Shown here piece after piece: positions 52,133 through 62,254 of a stretch of DNA of 64,000 bases (its first letter is position 1; the number at the start of each line of letters is the position of its first letter). Where the stretch lies: NCBI GenBank assembly GCA_052078155.1, contig JBQJBP010000001.1:2294001-2358000 (forward strand). The letters run 5' to 3'. The position numbers and the translations under genes are program-made. Below the pieces are notes generated by a model. The model was not told where the DNA came from. It made no database searches and saw nothing but the letters and a program-made list of their open reading frames with translations. This stretch comes from CAXBMB01 sp052078155 (GTDB lineage: Bacteria; Pseudomonadota; Alphaproteobacteria; Kiloniellales; DSM-21159).

Positions 52133-53365
52133 TCAGGCCGTCTGCTTGGCAGGGTCCTGTGTGCGTTTTCCCAGAAACGGCACCAGCCAGGCTGCCAATG
52201 TAAAAGCTCCCATGACATAGAAGACCACGAAGGGGCTGTCACCCTGCAAATACCCGACCGACTGGGACCCGACAGCACCAATGGCGGTCTGCAGGAACCC
52301 GGCCAGCCCGGCGGCTGCCCCGGCAATGGCGGGCATGACCGACACGGCCCCGGCCACGCCATTGGGAATGGACATGCCATTGCCCAGGGCCACAAAAAAC
52401 ATGGGAATGAAGATCGTCGCCGGGGTCAGTTCCCCGGTCCAAAGAGAAACCAGCATGGCTAAGGCCCCCAGGAAAGAGGCCCCTGTCCCCAGGAAGACCA
52501 TGCGGTCCCCGCCCAGCTGCTGAGAAAAGCGGCCCGCAATGCCATTGCCAGCCATATAGCCGATGGCCGTCAGACCGAACCAGAGACCATAGGCCAGGGG
52601 CGTTTCCCCCAAAACCTCCATCATCACGTAGGGCACGCCTCCGAGGAAGGAAAAGAAAGCGCAGCTGGAAAAAGAAAGGGTCGCCGTAAAGACCCAAAAG
52701 CTGCTGTTCTTCATCAAGAGGCCGTAGCTGCTGAGCAGCCCCAGCAACCCTTCCCCGCCGGTCCGGTTGTGGTGGGTTTCATGCAGCCAGCGCAAGGCCG
52801 CCAGCCAGACACCCGCTCCGGCCAGGGCCACCAAATAGAAACCACCGCGCCAGTCCAGCAGCAGTTCCAGCAGGCCACCGATGGTCGGCGCCAGCATGGG
52901 GGCCAGCACCCAGGCCATGGTGATGTAACCGATCACAGATGCTGCCTTATCCCGTTCATAGAGATCCCGGACAATGGCCCGGGACAGAACGAGGCCCGAG
53001 GCCCCGCCAACGGCCTGAAAGATCCGGGTGACGATCAGCCATTCAATGGTCGGGGCCAGGGTGGCGGCAAAGGAAGCGACCACAAAAAGAGCCAGACCGC
53101 AGAGCAGAGCCGGACGCCGCCCATAGCGGTCAGACAGGGGACCGTAGAACAGCTGGCTGACGGCAAGGCCGATCAGATAAAGCGTGAGGGTTAGCTGTAC
53201 GGAGCTGTAATCAACAGAAAACTCCTGCTGCAGACCGGGCATGGAGGGGATGAAAATATTCAGTGCAAGCGGTCCGATGGCCGAAATGGCAACCAGAATA
53301 GCGATATGGGGCCGGGGCCGAACGGAGTCAGCCTCAGCCTGCGGGGGCCGGGATAATGTCGTCAT
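52133..53365 (-). CDS. Bcr/CflA family multidrug efflux MFS transporter
   Basis: A 410-residue inner-membrane carrier with about twelve helices. The family signature LNIFIPSMPGLQQEFSVDYSSVQLTLTLYLIGLAVSQLFYGPLSDRYGRRP at the front and ASGLVLSRAIVRDLYERDKAASVIGYI in the middle identify the drug/H+ antiporter branch with Bcr and CflA. ATG 53365 is chosen; GTG 53371 is in frame six bases earlier and neither has a strong ribosome site. It may export drugs, dipeptides or sulfonamide-like compounds. Confidence 0.92.
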   Translation of the reverse strand: MTTLSRPPQAEADSVRPRPHIAILVAISAIGPLALNIFIPSMPGLQQEFSVDYSSVQLTLTLYLIGLAVSQLFYGPLSDRYGRRPALLCGLALFVVASFAATLAPTIEWLIVTRIFQAVGGASGLVLSRAIVRDLYERDKAASVIGYITMAWVLAPMLAPTIGGLLELLLDWRGGFYLVALAGAGVWLAALRWLHETHHNRTGGEGLLGLLSSYGLLMKNSSFWVFTATLSFSSCAFFSFLGGVPYVMMEVLGETPLAYGLWFGLTAIGYMAGNGIAGRFSQQLGGDRMVFLGTGASFLGALAMLVSLWTGELTPATIFIPMFFVALGNGMSIPNGVAGAVSVMPAIAGAAAGLAGFLQTAIGAVGSQSVGYLQGDSPFVVFYVMGAFTLAAWLVPFLGKRTQDPAKQTA

Positions 53366-53491
53366 GGGCACAAGATGGGGCTTTCAAGCCAGAAGTACCA
53401 GCCAAAGTGACGGCAGGAGACTTATGCCGCAAAAACGAGCGTGAGATTGGCGGTCGTATTGGCTCCCGATCCCCTTCTGCGATGCAGCGGA

Positions 53492-54604
53492 TCAGGCAGC
53501 CTGATGATTTCTTTCCAGCACATCAGCTGCCAAAGGCATCAGGCCTTCCCGTCTGACATCAGAAGGATTGCTGCCGAAATGCTCCCGATAACACTTGGCA
53601 AAATAGGAACTGGTACCGAAACCTGAGGCCACGGCAATTTCCAGAATGGATTCTGCCGACGTGATCAGCATCGACCGGGCATATTCCAGGCGTACCCTTT
53701 TGTAGAACTTGGCGGGCGCACAGCCCAGATGACTGTGAAAGATCCGCTCCAGCGAGCGCTGGCTCATGCCTTCCAGACGGGCAATCTCTGCCACAGAAAG
53801 CGGTGACTGGATGTTTTGCATCATCCGTTCCACTGGTCGGCGGATCAGTGCCGGCTTGCCTTCCATGTCAATCAGCTCTGAGGGGCGCTGCTGGTCTCCT
53901 TCGCCGCGAATACGCTCGTACTGAAAGCGGTTTGCCAGGTCTTCGGCCAGGATCTGCCCATGCTCGTCTGCCACCAGCCGCAGCATAACGTCCAGCGTCG
54001 CCAGTCCCCCGGCGCAGGTCAGACGATCCCGGTCAATTTCATAGATGCTGTTGCTGCAGTCCAGATGCGGAAAGGACGCCACAAAGTTCGGCCGGTCTTC
54101 CCAATGTAAGGTACAGCGATAACCGTCCAGCAACCCGGCCCGGGCGAGCAGATAAGAGCCCCCGCTGCTGGCACCCAGAGGCACACCCTGGCGCGCAAAG
54201 CGGCGCAGATCGGCAATACAGCATTCGGCCCCTGCCGGGTCCACCACCAGCCCGGCCACCACAAAAATCATGTCGACTTCCGTGGCCTTCAGAACCGGTC
54301 CTTCAACATCAATGGAGATCCCGTTGCTGGACAGCGCCGCTGCCCCGCCAACGGAGTAGAATGACCAGGCAAAGGCTTCCCAGCCCAAAGCCTGATTGGC
54401 GGCCCGCAACGCTTCGGTGGCCGCGCTGACACACAGCAAGGGGAAATGGTCAACCAGAAGAAAGCCGATATGACGGGACGCCCCCCTCCTGCCCTCAAAG
54501 AACCGGGGCTGATGGGACGACGTAAGATCTTGGCTGTCACCATTCTGGCTGACAGCGCAGACGTTCAAGCTCGCATCGTCGTTGCTCAAAGCTCTTCCCC
54601 CCAC
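53492..54604 (-). CDS. GlxA family transcriptional regulator (DJ-1/PfpI plus AraC domains)
   Basis: A 370-residue activator. Residues 45-215 form a class I glutamine-amidotransferase-like DJ-1/PfpI domain (GFLLVDHFPLLCVSAATEALRAAN ... LDGYRCTLHWEDRPNF), and residues 270-360 an AraC-type double helix-turn-helix (LSVAEIARLEGMSQRSLERIFHSHLG ... GFGTSSYFAKCYREHFG). At the nucleophile elbow the usual cysteine is serine (LGASSGGSYLLARAGLL), so the domain is a ligand sensor, not an enzyme. Relatives control choline, carnitine or arginine catabolism. Start uncertain: GTG 54604 or TTG 54589. Confidence 0.88.
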   Translation of the reverse strand: MGGRALSNDDASLNVCAVSQNGDSQDLTSSHQPRFFEGRRGASRHIGFLLVDHFPLLCVSAATEALRAANQALGWEAFAWSFYSVGGAAALSSNGISIDVEGPVLKATEVDMIFVVAGLVVDPAGAECCIADLRRFARQGVPLGASSGGSYLLARAGLLDGYRCTLHWEDRPNFVASFPHLDCSNSIYEIDRDRLTCAGGLATLDVMLRLVADEHGQILAEDLANRFQYERIRGEGDQQRPSELIDMEGKPALIRRPVERMMQNIQSPLSVAEIARLEGMSQRSLERIFHSHLGCAPAKFYKRVRLEYARSMLITSAESILEIAVASGFGTSSYFAKCYREHFGSNPSDVRREGLMPLAADVLERNHQAA

Positions 54605-54933
54605 ACGGACCTATCCATGCCGCAGACGGTTCTGACCACCGCCTGCGTCAGCCCCTGGCATCGCCTGCCCTAACTGCTGTTGCCTCCCGAGATCAGCGCT
54701 CTTTTGTTGTTTTGAGCTGCCAATCAAAGCCACGTCTGTTCACCAGGCCATGTGACCCGATCTTGGCAAGAAGATTCACCCAATTGGCGACAGTAGTGAA
54801 ACAAAAACCGACATAAGGCTGCAATAAAAACCCATTCCGGCTCGAACAAAAACACGAAGCGTCCGTGACCGATCTCCTTCAGACAGCTATAAGGCAGCCC
54901 AACACCGACAGCAGCTAGCCAAGAAATCCGCCC
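54605..54933. other. Divergent intergenic gap
   Basis: A 329-base gap between the GlxA-type regulator and the BaiN-type flavoprotein, which diverge. No gene or strong symmetry is seen. The plus-strand start at 54934 has no clear ribosome site (AGCCAAGAAATCCGCCC precedes it). Confidence 0.4.
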
Positions 54934-56154
54934 ATGACACCTTCCAACAGCGCCCCCACTTCCTGCAGCCACTTTGATGTCATCGTGCTGGGGGCTGGGG
55001 CGGCTGGTTTGTTTTGTGCCGCCGAAGCCGGAAAAAGGGGACGGCGTGTGCTGTTGCTGGATCATGCCCGGCGACTGGGGGAGAAGATCCGCATATCCGG
55101 CGGCGGGCGCTGCAACTTCACCAACCTGCACAGCAGCCCGGCCAACTTCCTGTCAGAAAATCCCCGCTTTTGCATCTCTGCACTCAAGCGCTTCACCCAA
55201 CAGGATTTCATCGCCCGTGTAGAAGACCGGGGTATTGCCTACCACGAAAAGACGCTGGGGCAGCTTTTCTGCGATGTGTCAGCCAAAGACATCATTCAGA
55301 TGCTGCTGGATGGCTGCCAGGAGGCCGGAGTTCAGGTTCAGGACAACACCACCATCGACAGGGTCAGCCACCAGGACGGGGCGTTTTTGCTCTCAACGTC
55401 TCAAGGGGACTACCGCGCCCCCTCCCTGGTCGTGTCGACAGGCGGGAAGTCCATCCCCAAAATCGGGGCCACCGGCTTTGGGTACACCCTGGCCCGGCAG
55501 TTTGGCCTGAAGGTGCTCGACACCCGGCCCGGTCTGGTGCCCCTGACATTTGAAGGCGCCCTGCTGGACAGTCTGAAAGCTCTGTCGGGCCTGTCCGTGG
55601 ATGCGGTGGTGAAAACAGGGAAAACGGCTTTCCAGGAAGGTCTGCTCTTTACCCACCGCGGCCTCAGCGGCCCATCGATCCTGCAGATTTCATCTTACTG
55701 GCGCGAAGGCCAGGCCATCACCATTGACCTGCTGCCGGGACAGGATTGCACGGCTGTGCTGAAAGCCGCCAAAGCCGAGCATCCCAAGCAAACCGCAGCC
55801 AATCGACTGAGCGGCTTGTTGCCCAAACGCCTGGCCCAGGCCATCGCTGAAGAGATCCTGTCACCGGCGCAACTGACCCTTGGTTTGGGAGATCTGCCCG
55901 ACAAGCAGTTGCGGGCTTTGGGCGAGCGGGTGAACCGCTGGCAGGTGATCCCCAGCGGCACCGAAGGCTACCGCACCGCCGAGGTCACTCTGGGCGGTGT
56001 GGATACAAAAGAACTCTCTTCCAAAACCTTCGAGGCAAAAAAGCAGCCCGGCCTCTATTTCATCGGAGAAGTGGTCGACGTCACCGGACACCTGGGCGGC
56101 TTTAACTTCCAGTGGGCCTGGTCATCGGGCTGGTGCGCCGGACAGGTGGTCTAA
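54934..56154 (+). CDS. BaiN/RdsA family NAD(P)/FAD-dependent oxidoreductase
   Basis: A 406-residue flavoprotein of the HI0933-like family. The dinucleotide motif FDVIVLGAGAAGLFCAAEAG lies near residue 14, then the family signature GEKIRISGGGRCNFTNLH and the C-terminal GLYFIGEVVDVTGHLGGFNFQWAWSSGW. Relatives reduce unsaturated acids or are of unknown role. It appears to be a single gene, convergent with the SulP gene. Confidence 0.92.
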   Translation: MTPSNSAPTSCSHFDVIVLGAGAAGLFCAAEAGKRGRRVLLLDHARRLGEKIRISGGGRCNFTNLHSSPANFLSENPRFCISALKRFTQQDFIARVEDRGIAYHEKTLGQLFCDVSAKDIIQMLLDGCQEAGVQVQDNTTIDRVSHQDGAFLLSTSQGDYRAPSLVVSTGGKSIPKIGATGFGYTLARQFGLKVLDTRPGLVPLTFEGALLDSLKALSGLSVDAVVKTGKTAFQEGLLFTHRGLSGPSILQISSYWREGQAITIDLLPGQDCTAVLKAAKAEHPKQTAANRLSGLLPKRLAQAIAEEILSPAQLTLGLGDLPDKQLRALGERVNRWQVIPSGTEGYRTAEVTLGGVDTKELSSKTFEAKKQPGLYFIGEVVDVTGHLGGFNFQWAWSSGWCAGQVV

Positions 56155-56214
56155 ACCACCGCTCCGGGTTCCTTTCCCAAACAAACCACGAACCAGAGGC
56201 TCAGTGCCCGGAAC

Positions 56215-56254
56215 GCAAAAAGGGCGGGAAAGCACTCTCTGCCTTCCCGCCCTC
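56215..56254 (-). terminator. Rho-independent terminator after the SulP gene
   Basis: AGGGCGGGAA (56221-56230) pairs with TTCCCGCCCT (56244-56253); on the minus strand it is followed by TTTTTGC. It probably also stops the convergent flavoprotein transcript. Confidence 0.85.
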
Positions 56255-56275
56255 TGTGAATGTCCAGCGCTGACG

Positions 56276-57910
56276 TTAAACCGTCGCCGGTTTCTCCGCC
56301 TGGTCGTATTCCTCTTCATAGTCCACAGCCACGCCATAGTGAGGATCTTCAATGACCGAGATCTCCATCAATGGCGCTGCGCGGTGCAACAGGTGGGCAC
56401 AGTCTTCGCTGAGGTGCTTCAGATGCAGCTGTTTGCCCTCTGCAATATACCTCTCGGCCAGGTCATCAATGGCTTGCAGGCCGGAGTGGTCCCAGACCCG
56501 GGACCCCAGGAAGTCGATGATCACTTCATCCGGATCGTTCTTGGGATCAAAGATCTCATTGAAAGAGGCAATGGAGCCGAAAAAGAGCGGTCCCTGCAGG
56601 GCGTAGATCTTGCCGCCTTCGGCGGTTGCCTTGCTGGTGGCATGGATCTGTTTGGCGCTCTGCCAGGCATAGACCAGCGCCGAAACAATCACCCCGACCA
56701 CCACGGCAACGGCCAGATCGCTGGCCACGGTGACAGCGGTCACCAGGATCAGCACGAAGGCATCGCTTTTCGGGATCTTTGACAGGATCCGGAAGGAGTT
56801 CCAGGCGAAGGTCCCGATCACCACCATGAACATGACACCGACCAAAGCGGCCAGCGGGATCAGCTCAATCAGGTCTGAGGCCCAAAGGATAAAGGCCAGC
56901 AGAAAGAGCGCCGCCATGATGCCGGAGATGCGGGTCCGTCCGCCGGAGTTCACGTTGATCACCGACTGGCCGATCATGGCACAGCCACCCATGCCGCCGA
57001 AAAACCCGGTCACCACGTTGGCGGCGCCCTGAGCCACACATTCCTTGGACGCGCCGCCTTTGCCGCCGACCATATCGCTGACCAGGTTCAGGGTCAGCAG
57101 GGATTCAATCAAGCCAATGGCCGCCAGCAGCACGGCATAGGGCAGGACGATCCAGAGCGTTTCAAAGGTCAAAGGCACCATGGGGATGTGAAAGGCCGGG
57201 AAGGCCCCCTTGATGGATGCCATGTCCCCCACAGCCCGCACATCCAGATCCAGACCCAGAGCCAGACCCGTGACCACCAGAATGGCCACCAGCGGGGCCG
57301 GAACGGCTTTGGTAACCCTCGGCACCACCCAGATCACCGCCATGGTCAGCACCACAAGTCCCAGCATCAGGTAGAGGGGAAAGCCGGTCATCCACGTCAA
57401 GGCGCCAGAGGCATCAGGCACTTTAAACTGACCCAGCTGAGCCAGGAAAATTACCACAGCCAGACCATTCACAAACCCCAGCATCACAGGATGAGGCACC
57501 ATGCGGATGAACTTGCCCAGCCGGAAAACCCCGGCCATGACCTGAATGATGCCCATCAGCACCACAGCCGCAAACAGGTACTCGACCCCATGCTGGACCA
57601 CCAGCGAGACCATGACCACAGCCAGCGCGCCAGTGGCGCCGGAAATCATGCCGGGGCGGCCACCGAAGACAGCGGTGATCAGCCCCACAATGAAGGCGGC
57701 ATAGAGGCCGACCAGCGGATGAACCTGGGCGACAAAGGCAAAGGCCACGGCTTCGGGGACCAAAGCCAGAGCCACCGTCAAACCGGACAGGACTTCTGTT
57801 TTGATTTGGGCTGGGGAGATCTTGCTCGTCCCACCAGCGGTCAAGAACTGGGTTAGCGACTGCACACTGGGTCCTTTGCTTACTGCACTGCTGTTTTCAT
57901 CCGGCTGCAT
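56276..57910 (-). CDS. SulP family inorganic anion transporter with STAS domain
   Basis: A 544-residue inner-membrane carrier. The membrane part (about residues 35-420) has the SulP features GLTVALALVPEAVAFAFVAQVHPLVGLYAAF and FGGRPGMISGATGALAVVM, and the C-terminal STAS domain (about residues 440-530) ends with FLGSRVWDHSGLQAIDDLAERY. Such proteins bring in sulfate, bicarbonate or dicarboxylates with sodium or protons; several features recall BicA-type bicarbonate carriers. No carbonic anhydrase is adjacent. Substrate open. Confidence 0.92.
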   Translation of the reverse strand: MQPDENSSAVSKGPSVQSLTQFLTAGGTSKISPAQIKTEVLSGLTVALALVPEAVAFAFVAQVHPLVGLYAAFIVGLITAVFGGRPGMISGATGALAVVMVSLVVQHGVEYLFAAVVLMGIIQVMAGVFRLGKFIRMVPHPVMLGFVNGLAVVIFLAQLGQFKVPDASGALTWMTGFPLYLMLGLVVLTMAVIWVVPRVTKAVPAPLVAILVVTGLALGLDLDVRAVGDMASIKGAFPAFHIPMVPLTFETLWIVLPYAVLLAAIGLIESLLTLNLVSDMVGGKGGASKECVAQGAANVVTGFFGGMGGCAMIGQSVINVNSGGRTRISGIMAALFLLAFILWASDLIELIPLAALVGVMFMVVIGTFAWNSFRILSKIPKSDAFVLILVTAVTVASDLAVAVVVGVIVSALVYAWQSAKQIHATSKATAEGGKIYALQGPLFFGSIASFNEIFDPKNDPDEVIIDFLGSRVWDHSGLQAIDDLAERYIAEGKQLHLKHLSEDCAHLLHRAAPLMEISVIEDPHYGVAVDYEEEYDQAEKPATV

Positions 57911-58592
57911 CTACCGGGTTACGGCTGAGCACCCGGGAAAACCGGGTTGTTCAACCTTGGGGGCCAGAATGAAAACACCTCAGAAACAGCCTGAATCCGG
58001 CCTTCCGGGACAAAACAGAAGCTTTGCCTGGGTGGCCTGAGCCAAGAAAACCGATCATTCTGGGAAATAGCCCGAGGGCTCGCAGGCGCGGACCATACAG
58101 AATTGTCCGGTCAAAGACGAGGGGCTTTTTTGCACTGCACAAAACCAGAGCGGGAAATGATGTACCATAACCCGATATTTTGCTTCTTTCGGCTCAGGCA
58201 GAAGTCGCCTAACCATTTGAAAAGAAACGGGTCAGAGGAAACCCCTTAACAAAACCCTACCAAGGAACTGTCACAGAACAGGGCTGCCCTGCAAAGGGAT
58301 TTGCTTGACTTTCCTCCCCCCAGAGCCGACATCTAGCCGCACAAGATTACATGACCGCCTTACGAACCGGGGGATCTTTTCCGCCCGGTTTTGTTTGTGC
58401 CTCGGGAACTCGAATTCCACGTTGGCTTCGCACCGGGCATTCCGCAACGGAATGGACTCGGGAAAGGAACGTCCTTTCACGCGTTAACGCCTGTATGAGG
58501 AAAGCGCGTTCTGGCTCCTCATCAGCAGTAACATCCGACAGGCCCTGCGGTCAGGCAAGCTGTCGGATCATAGTATTAAGGAATACCGCGTA
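57911..58592 (+). promoter_or_regulatory. Structured 5' leader of the DEAD-box helicase gene
   Basis: The 682-base gap has no gene. From 58365 to 58568 it holds five successive perfect hairpins: AACCGGG/CCCGGTT with trailing TTTTGTTTG (58365-58396), CATTCCG/CGGAATG (58438-58454), GAAAGGA/TCCTTTC (58472-58488), ATGAGGA/TCCTCAT (58495-58522) and ATCCGACAG/CTGTCGGAT (58533-58568). The last ends 24 bases before the start codon, just before the AAGGA ribosome site. The first looks like an intrinsic terminator. ACCCGG/CCGGGT (57931-57947) lies farther upstream, near the SulP start. A cis-acting attenuator is the simplest reading. Confidence 0.6.
58365..58396 (+). terminator. Terminator-like hairpin inside the helicase leader
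   Basis: AACCGGG (58365-58371) pairs with CCCGGTT (58384-58390), followed by TTGTTTG. It is 197 bases upstream of the helicase start and may cause premature termination. Confidence 0.6.
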
Positions 58593-60491
<1,899 letters not shown>

Positions 60492-60540
60492 ACAAGACTC
60501 CAGATCAGCTGAGTGCTACGCGCTTGGTACGACGAAAACA

Positions 60541-60576
60541 GAAAAGGCCGCCCAGTTACTGGGTGGCCTTTTTTCT
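60541..60576. terminator. Bidirectional terminator after the helicase gene
   Basis: AAAAGGCCGCCCAG pairs with CTGGGTGGCCTTTT (one mismatch) around a TTA loop, with T-runs on both strands. It lies 50 bases after the stop and between convergent genes. Confidence 0.88.
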
Positions 60577-60687
60577 TAACCCTTGTTTTAAAACCTGTCG
60601 CCTCAACAACCTTTTGTCTGAACAAACTGAAAAACCGACCGCCGTCAATCCAGACACCATTTGAGATTTCCCGCCAGGGAGATTGCC

Positions 60688-61500
60688 TCAACGCGCCCAG
60701 TTTTTGTTGTTACTCCGGAGCTCGCCCAACAGGCGTTCCCGCGATCCGTCTGCGATCATCTCTGCAATGGTTTCATTTATCAGAGGCAAAAGGCTGAGAC
60801 AGGTGGAGTCAGGAGAAAAAGCCAGATGCACAGGCACTGACTGGACGGGGGGGCCCACCGGAACAATGGTATCTGACAGTTCCTTGGCCTGAACCAGCTG
60901 GCGCCCGAGATCTTCCGGCAGCACGATGTAATCTCCGCGGCCCAAAGCCAGCATTTCCACGAGTTTTTCTGTACCTTTGACACCTCGAATCGTCAGGTGT
61001 TCCTGCGCATAGCTGTCAAACTGCCCGCCGTAACTGGTCCCGTCTGAAATCAGACCGAGCTGGCCCTTCAAATCGGACAAATTCTGGTAGGAGAAGGGCG
61101 CAGGTTTGCTAAGAAACACTCTGATATTGTTGGCATAGTAACTGTCAGAAAAGGCAAAGATTTTGTCCCTTTCCTCGTTGAAATTGATGGCCAGGATAGC
61201 GTCAACCTGACTGGCTTTCAGCATTGCCAGCTGCCGTTTCCAGGGCAAACCGTTCAGGGTCTTGACCGCTACTCCTGCACGCTGCGCGGCCTGTTCCAGA
61301 ACCACAAGACCAATGCCATTGCCCCTGCCTTGCGTATCAACGAAGGAAAAGGGGAAGTAGTTGTCGGTCAGCGCCACAGTTACGGTATCGCAGACAGGGT
61401 CGTTGGCCTGAGCCGGCAGAGAACTAACCAGGCTCACCAGTGCAGACAGAAAAACTGCGACCAAACAGCCAGACCATCGAAAAGTCGACGTCAGATCCAT
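60688..61500 (-). CDS. Periplasmic solute-binding protein (SBP_bac_3-like)
   Basis: A 270-residue exported protein with a signal peptide (residues 1-36, hydrophobic CLVAVFLSALVSLVSSLPAQA) and the polar-amino-acid-receptor pattern: VALTDNYFPFSFVDTQGRGNGIGLVVLEQAA, AILAINFNEERDKIFAFSDSYY and LGLISDGTSYGGQF. ATG 61500 gives a proper signal peptide; a longer in-frame reading does not. No permease or ATPase is adjacent, so it may be an orphan receptor or a sensor-associated protein, as seen for similar single genes in proteobacteria. Confidence 0.85.
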   Translation of the reverse strand: MDLTSTFRWSGCLVAVFLSALVSLVSSLPAQANDPVCDTVTVALTDNYFPFSFVDTQGRGNGIGLVVLEQAAQRAGVAVKTLNGLPWKRQLAMLKASQVDAILAINFNEERDKIFAFSDSYYANNIRVFLSKPAPFSYQNLSDLKGQLGLISDGTSYGGQFDSYAQEHLTIRGVKGTEKLVEMLALGRGDYIVLPEDLGRQLVQAKELSDTIVPVGPPVQSVPVHLAFSPDSTCLSLLPLINETIAEMIADGSRERLLGELRSNNKNWAR

Positions 61501-61636
61501 TCGCCGCTTTCCAAAGAAACATCCACCAAACACGTCATTCCAACATCGCTTTAACGGGAATGTCACAATGGTAACAAGGCCAGCAGAGCTGCGGCAAGCG
61601 TCGCTTATCTGCCTTGCGGCAGGATACCCGGCAACC

Positions 61637-62248
61637 CTACCGGTAGTTCCTGTTATCCCAGGCATTTTGCAGGTCTGACAGGCGGTCTTCCGGCCCGCTG
61701 AGGGATAGCGTTACGCCCTGTTCGGTAAAGCCGCGCTCAGTTATCGCGATATCCGGCTGATTGCAGAGCTGCTCCAGCGCACCGCTTTCGCTGAAGTCCG
61801 CTGTCAGGGTCAGCACGCCCTGCCGGACAAAGGGGATAATGCAGCCCGTCTCCCGGGCCTGTTCCACCGCCAGCTTTGCCGCGCCCCCATAGGCCCGCGC
61901 CAACCCGCCAGTGCCCAGTTTGATCCCGCCGAAATAGCGGGTGACAATCACGCCCACCTGAATCAGTTCGGCCCCCTGCAGAACCCTCAAGGCCGGCATC
62001 CCCGCCGTCCCGCCCGGTTCACCGTCATCACGGCCTTTTTCCAGAATTCGCCAGTGATCGTCAAAACAACGCCAGGCGGTCACATGGTGCCCGGCCTTGG
62101 GGTGCTGGCCCTGCATTCGGGCCAGCTGTGCATCCATCTGGTCGTAAGGCACCAGAAGAGAAAAGAACCGGGAGTTCTTTTCTTCCAGTTCCGCTTCAAC
62201 AATCCCGGTGACAGTAAAGAGAGAGGCTGGGACTGTCGTCTCGGACAT
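61637..62248 (-). CDS. YigZ/IMPACT (UPF0029) family protein
   Basis: A 203-residue cytoplasmic protein. The conserved block GRDDGEPGGTAGMPALRVLQG and VGVIVTRYFGGIKLGTGGLARAYGGAA is the family hallmark, followed by a C-terminal DUF1949-type ferredoxin fold. The family resembles the eukaryotic translation regulator IMPACT; its bacterial role is unclear. It starts six bases after the stop of the sulfatase gene, so the two probably share a transcript. Confidence 0.93.
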   Translation of the reverse strand: MSETTVPASLFTVTGIVEAELEEKNSRFFSLLVPYDQMDAQLARMQGQHPKAGHHVTAWRCFDDHWRILEKGRDDGEPGGTAGMPALRVLQGAELIQVGVIVTRYFGGIKLGTGGLARAYGGAAKLAVEQARETGCIIPFVRQGVLTLTADFSESGALEQLCNQPDIAITERGFTEQGVTLSLSGPEDRLSDLQNAWDNRNYR

Positions 62249-62254
62249 TCTGAC

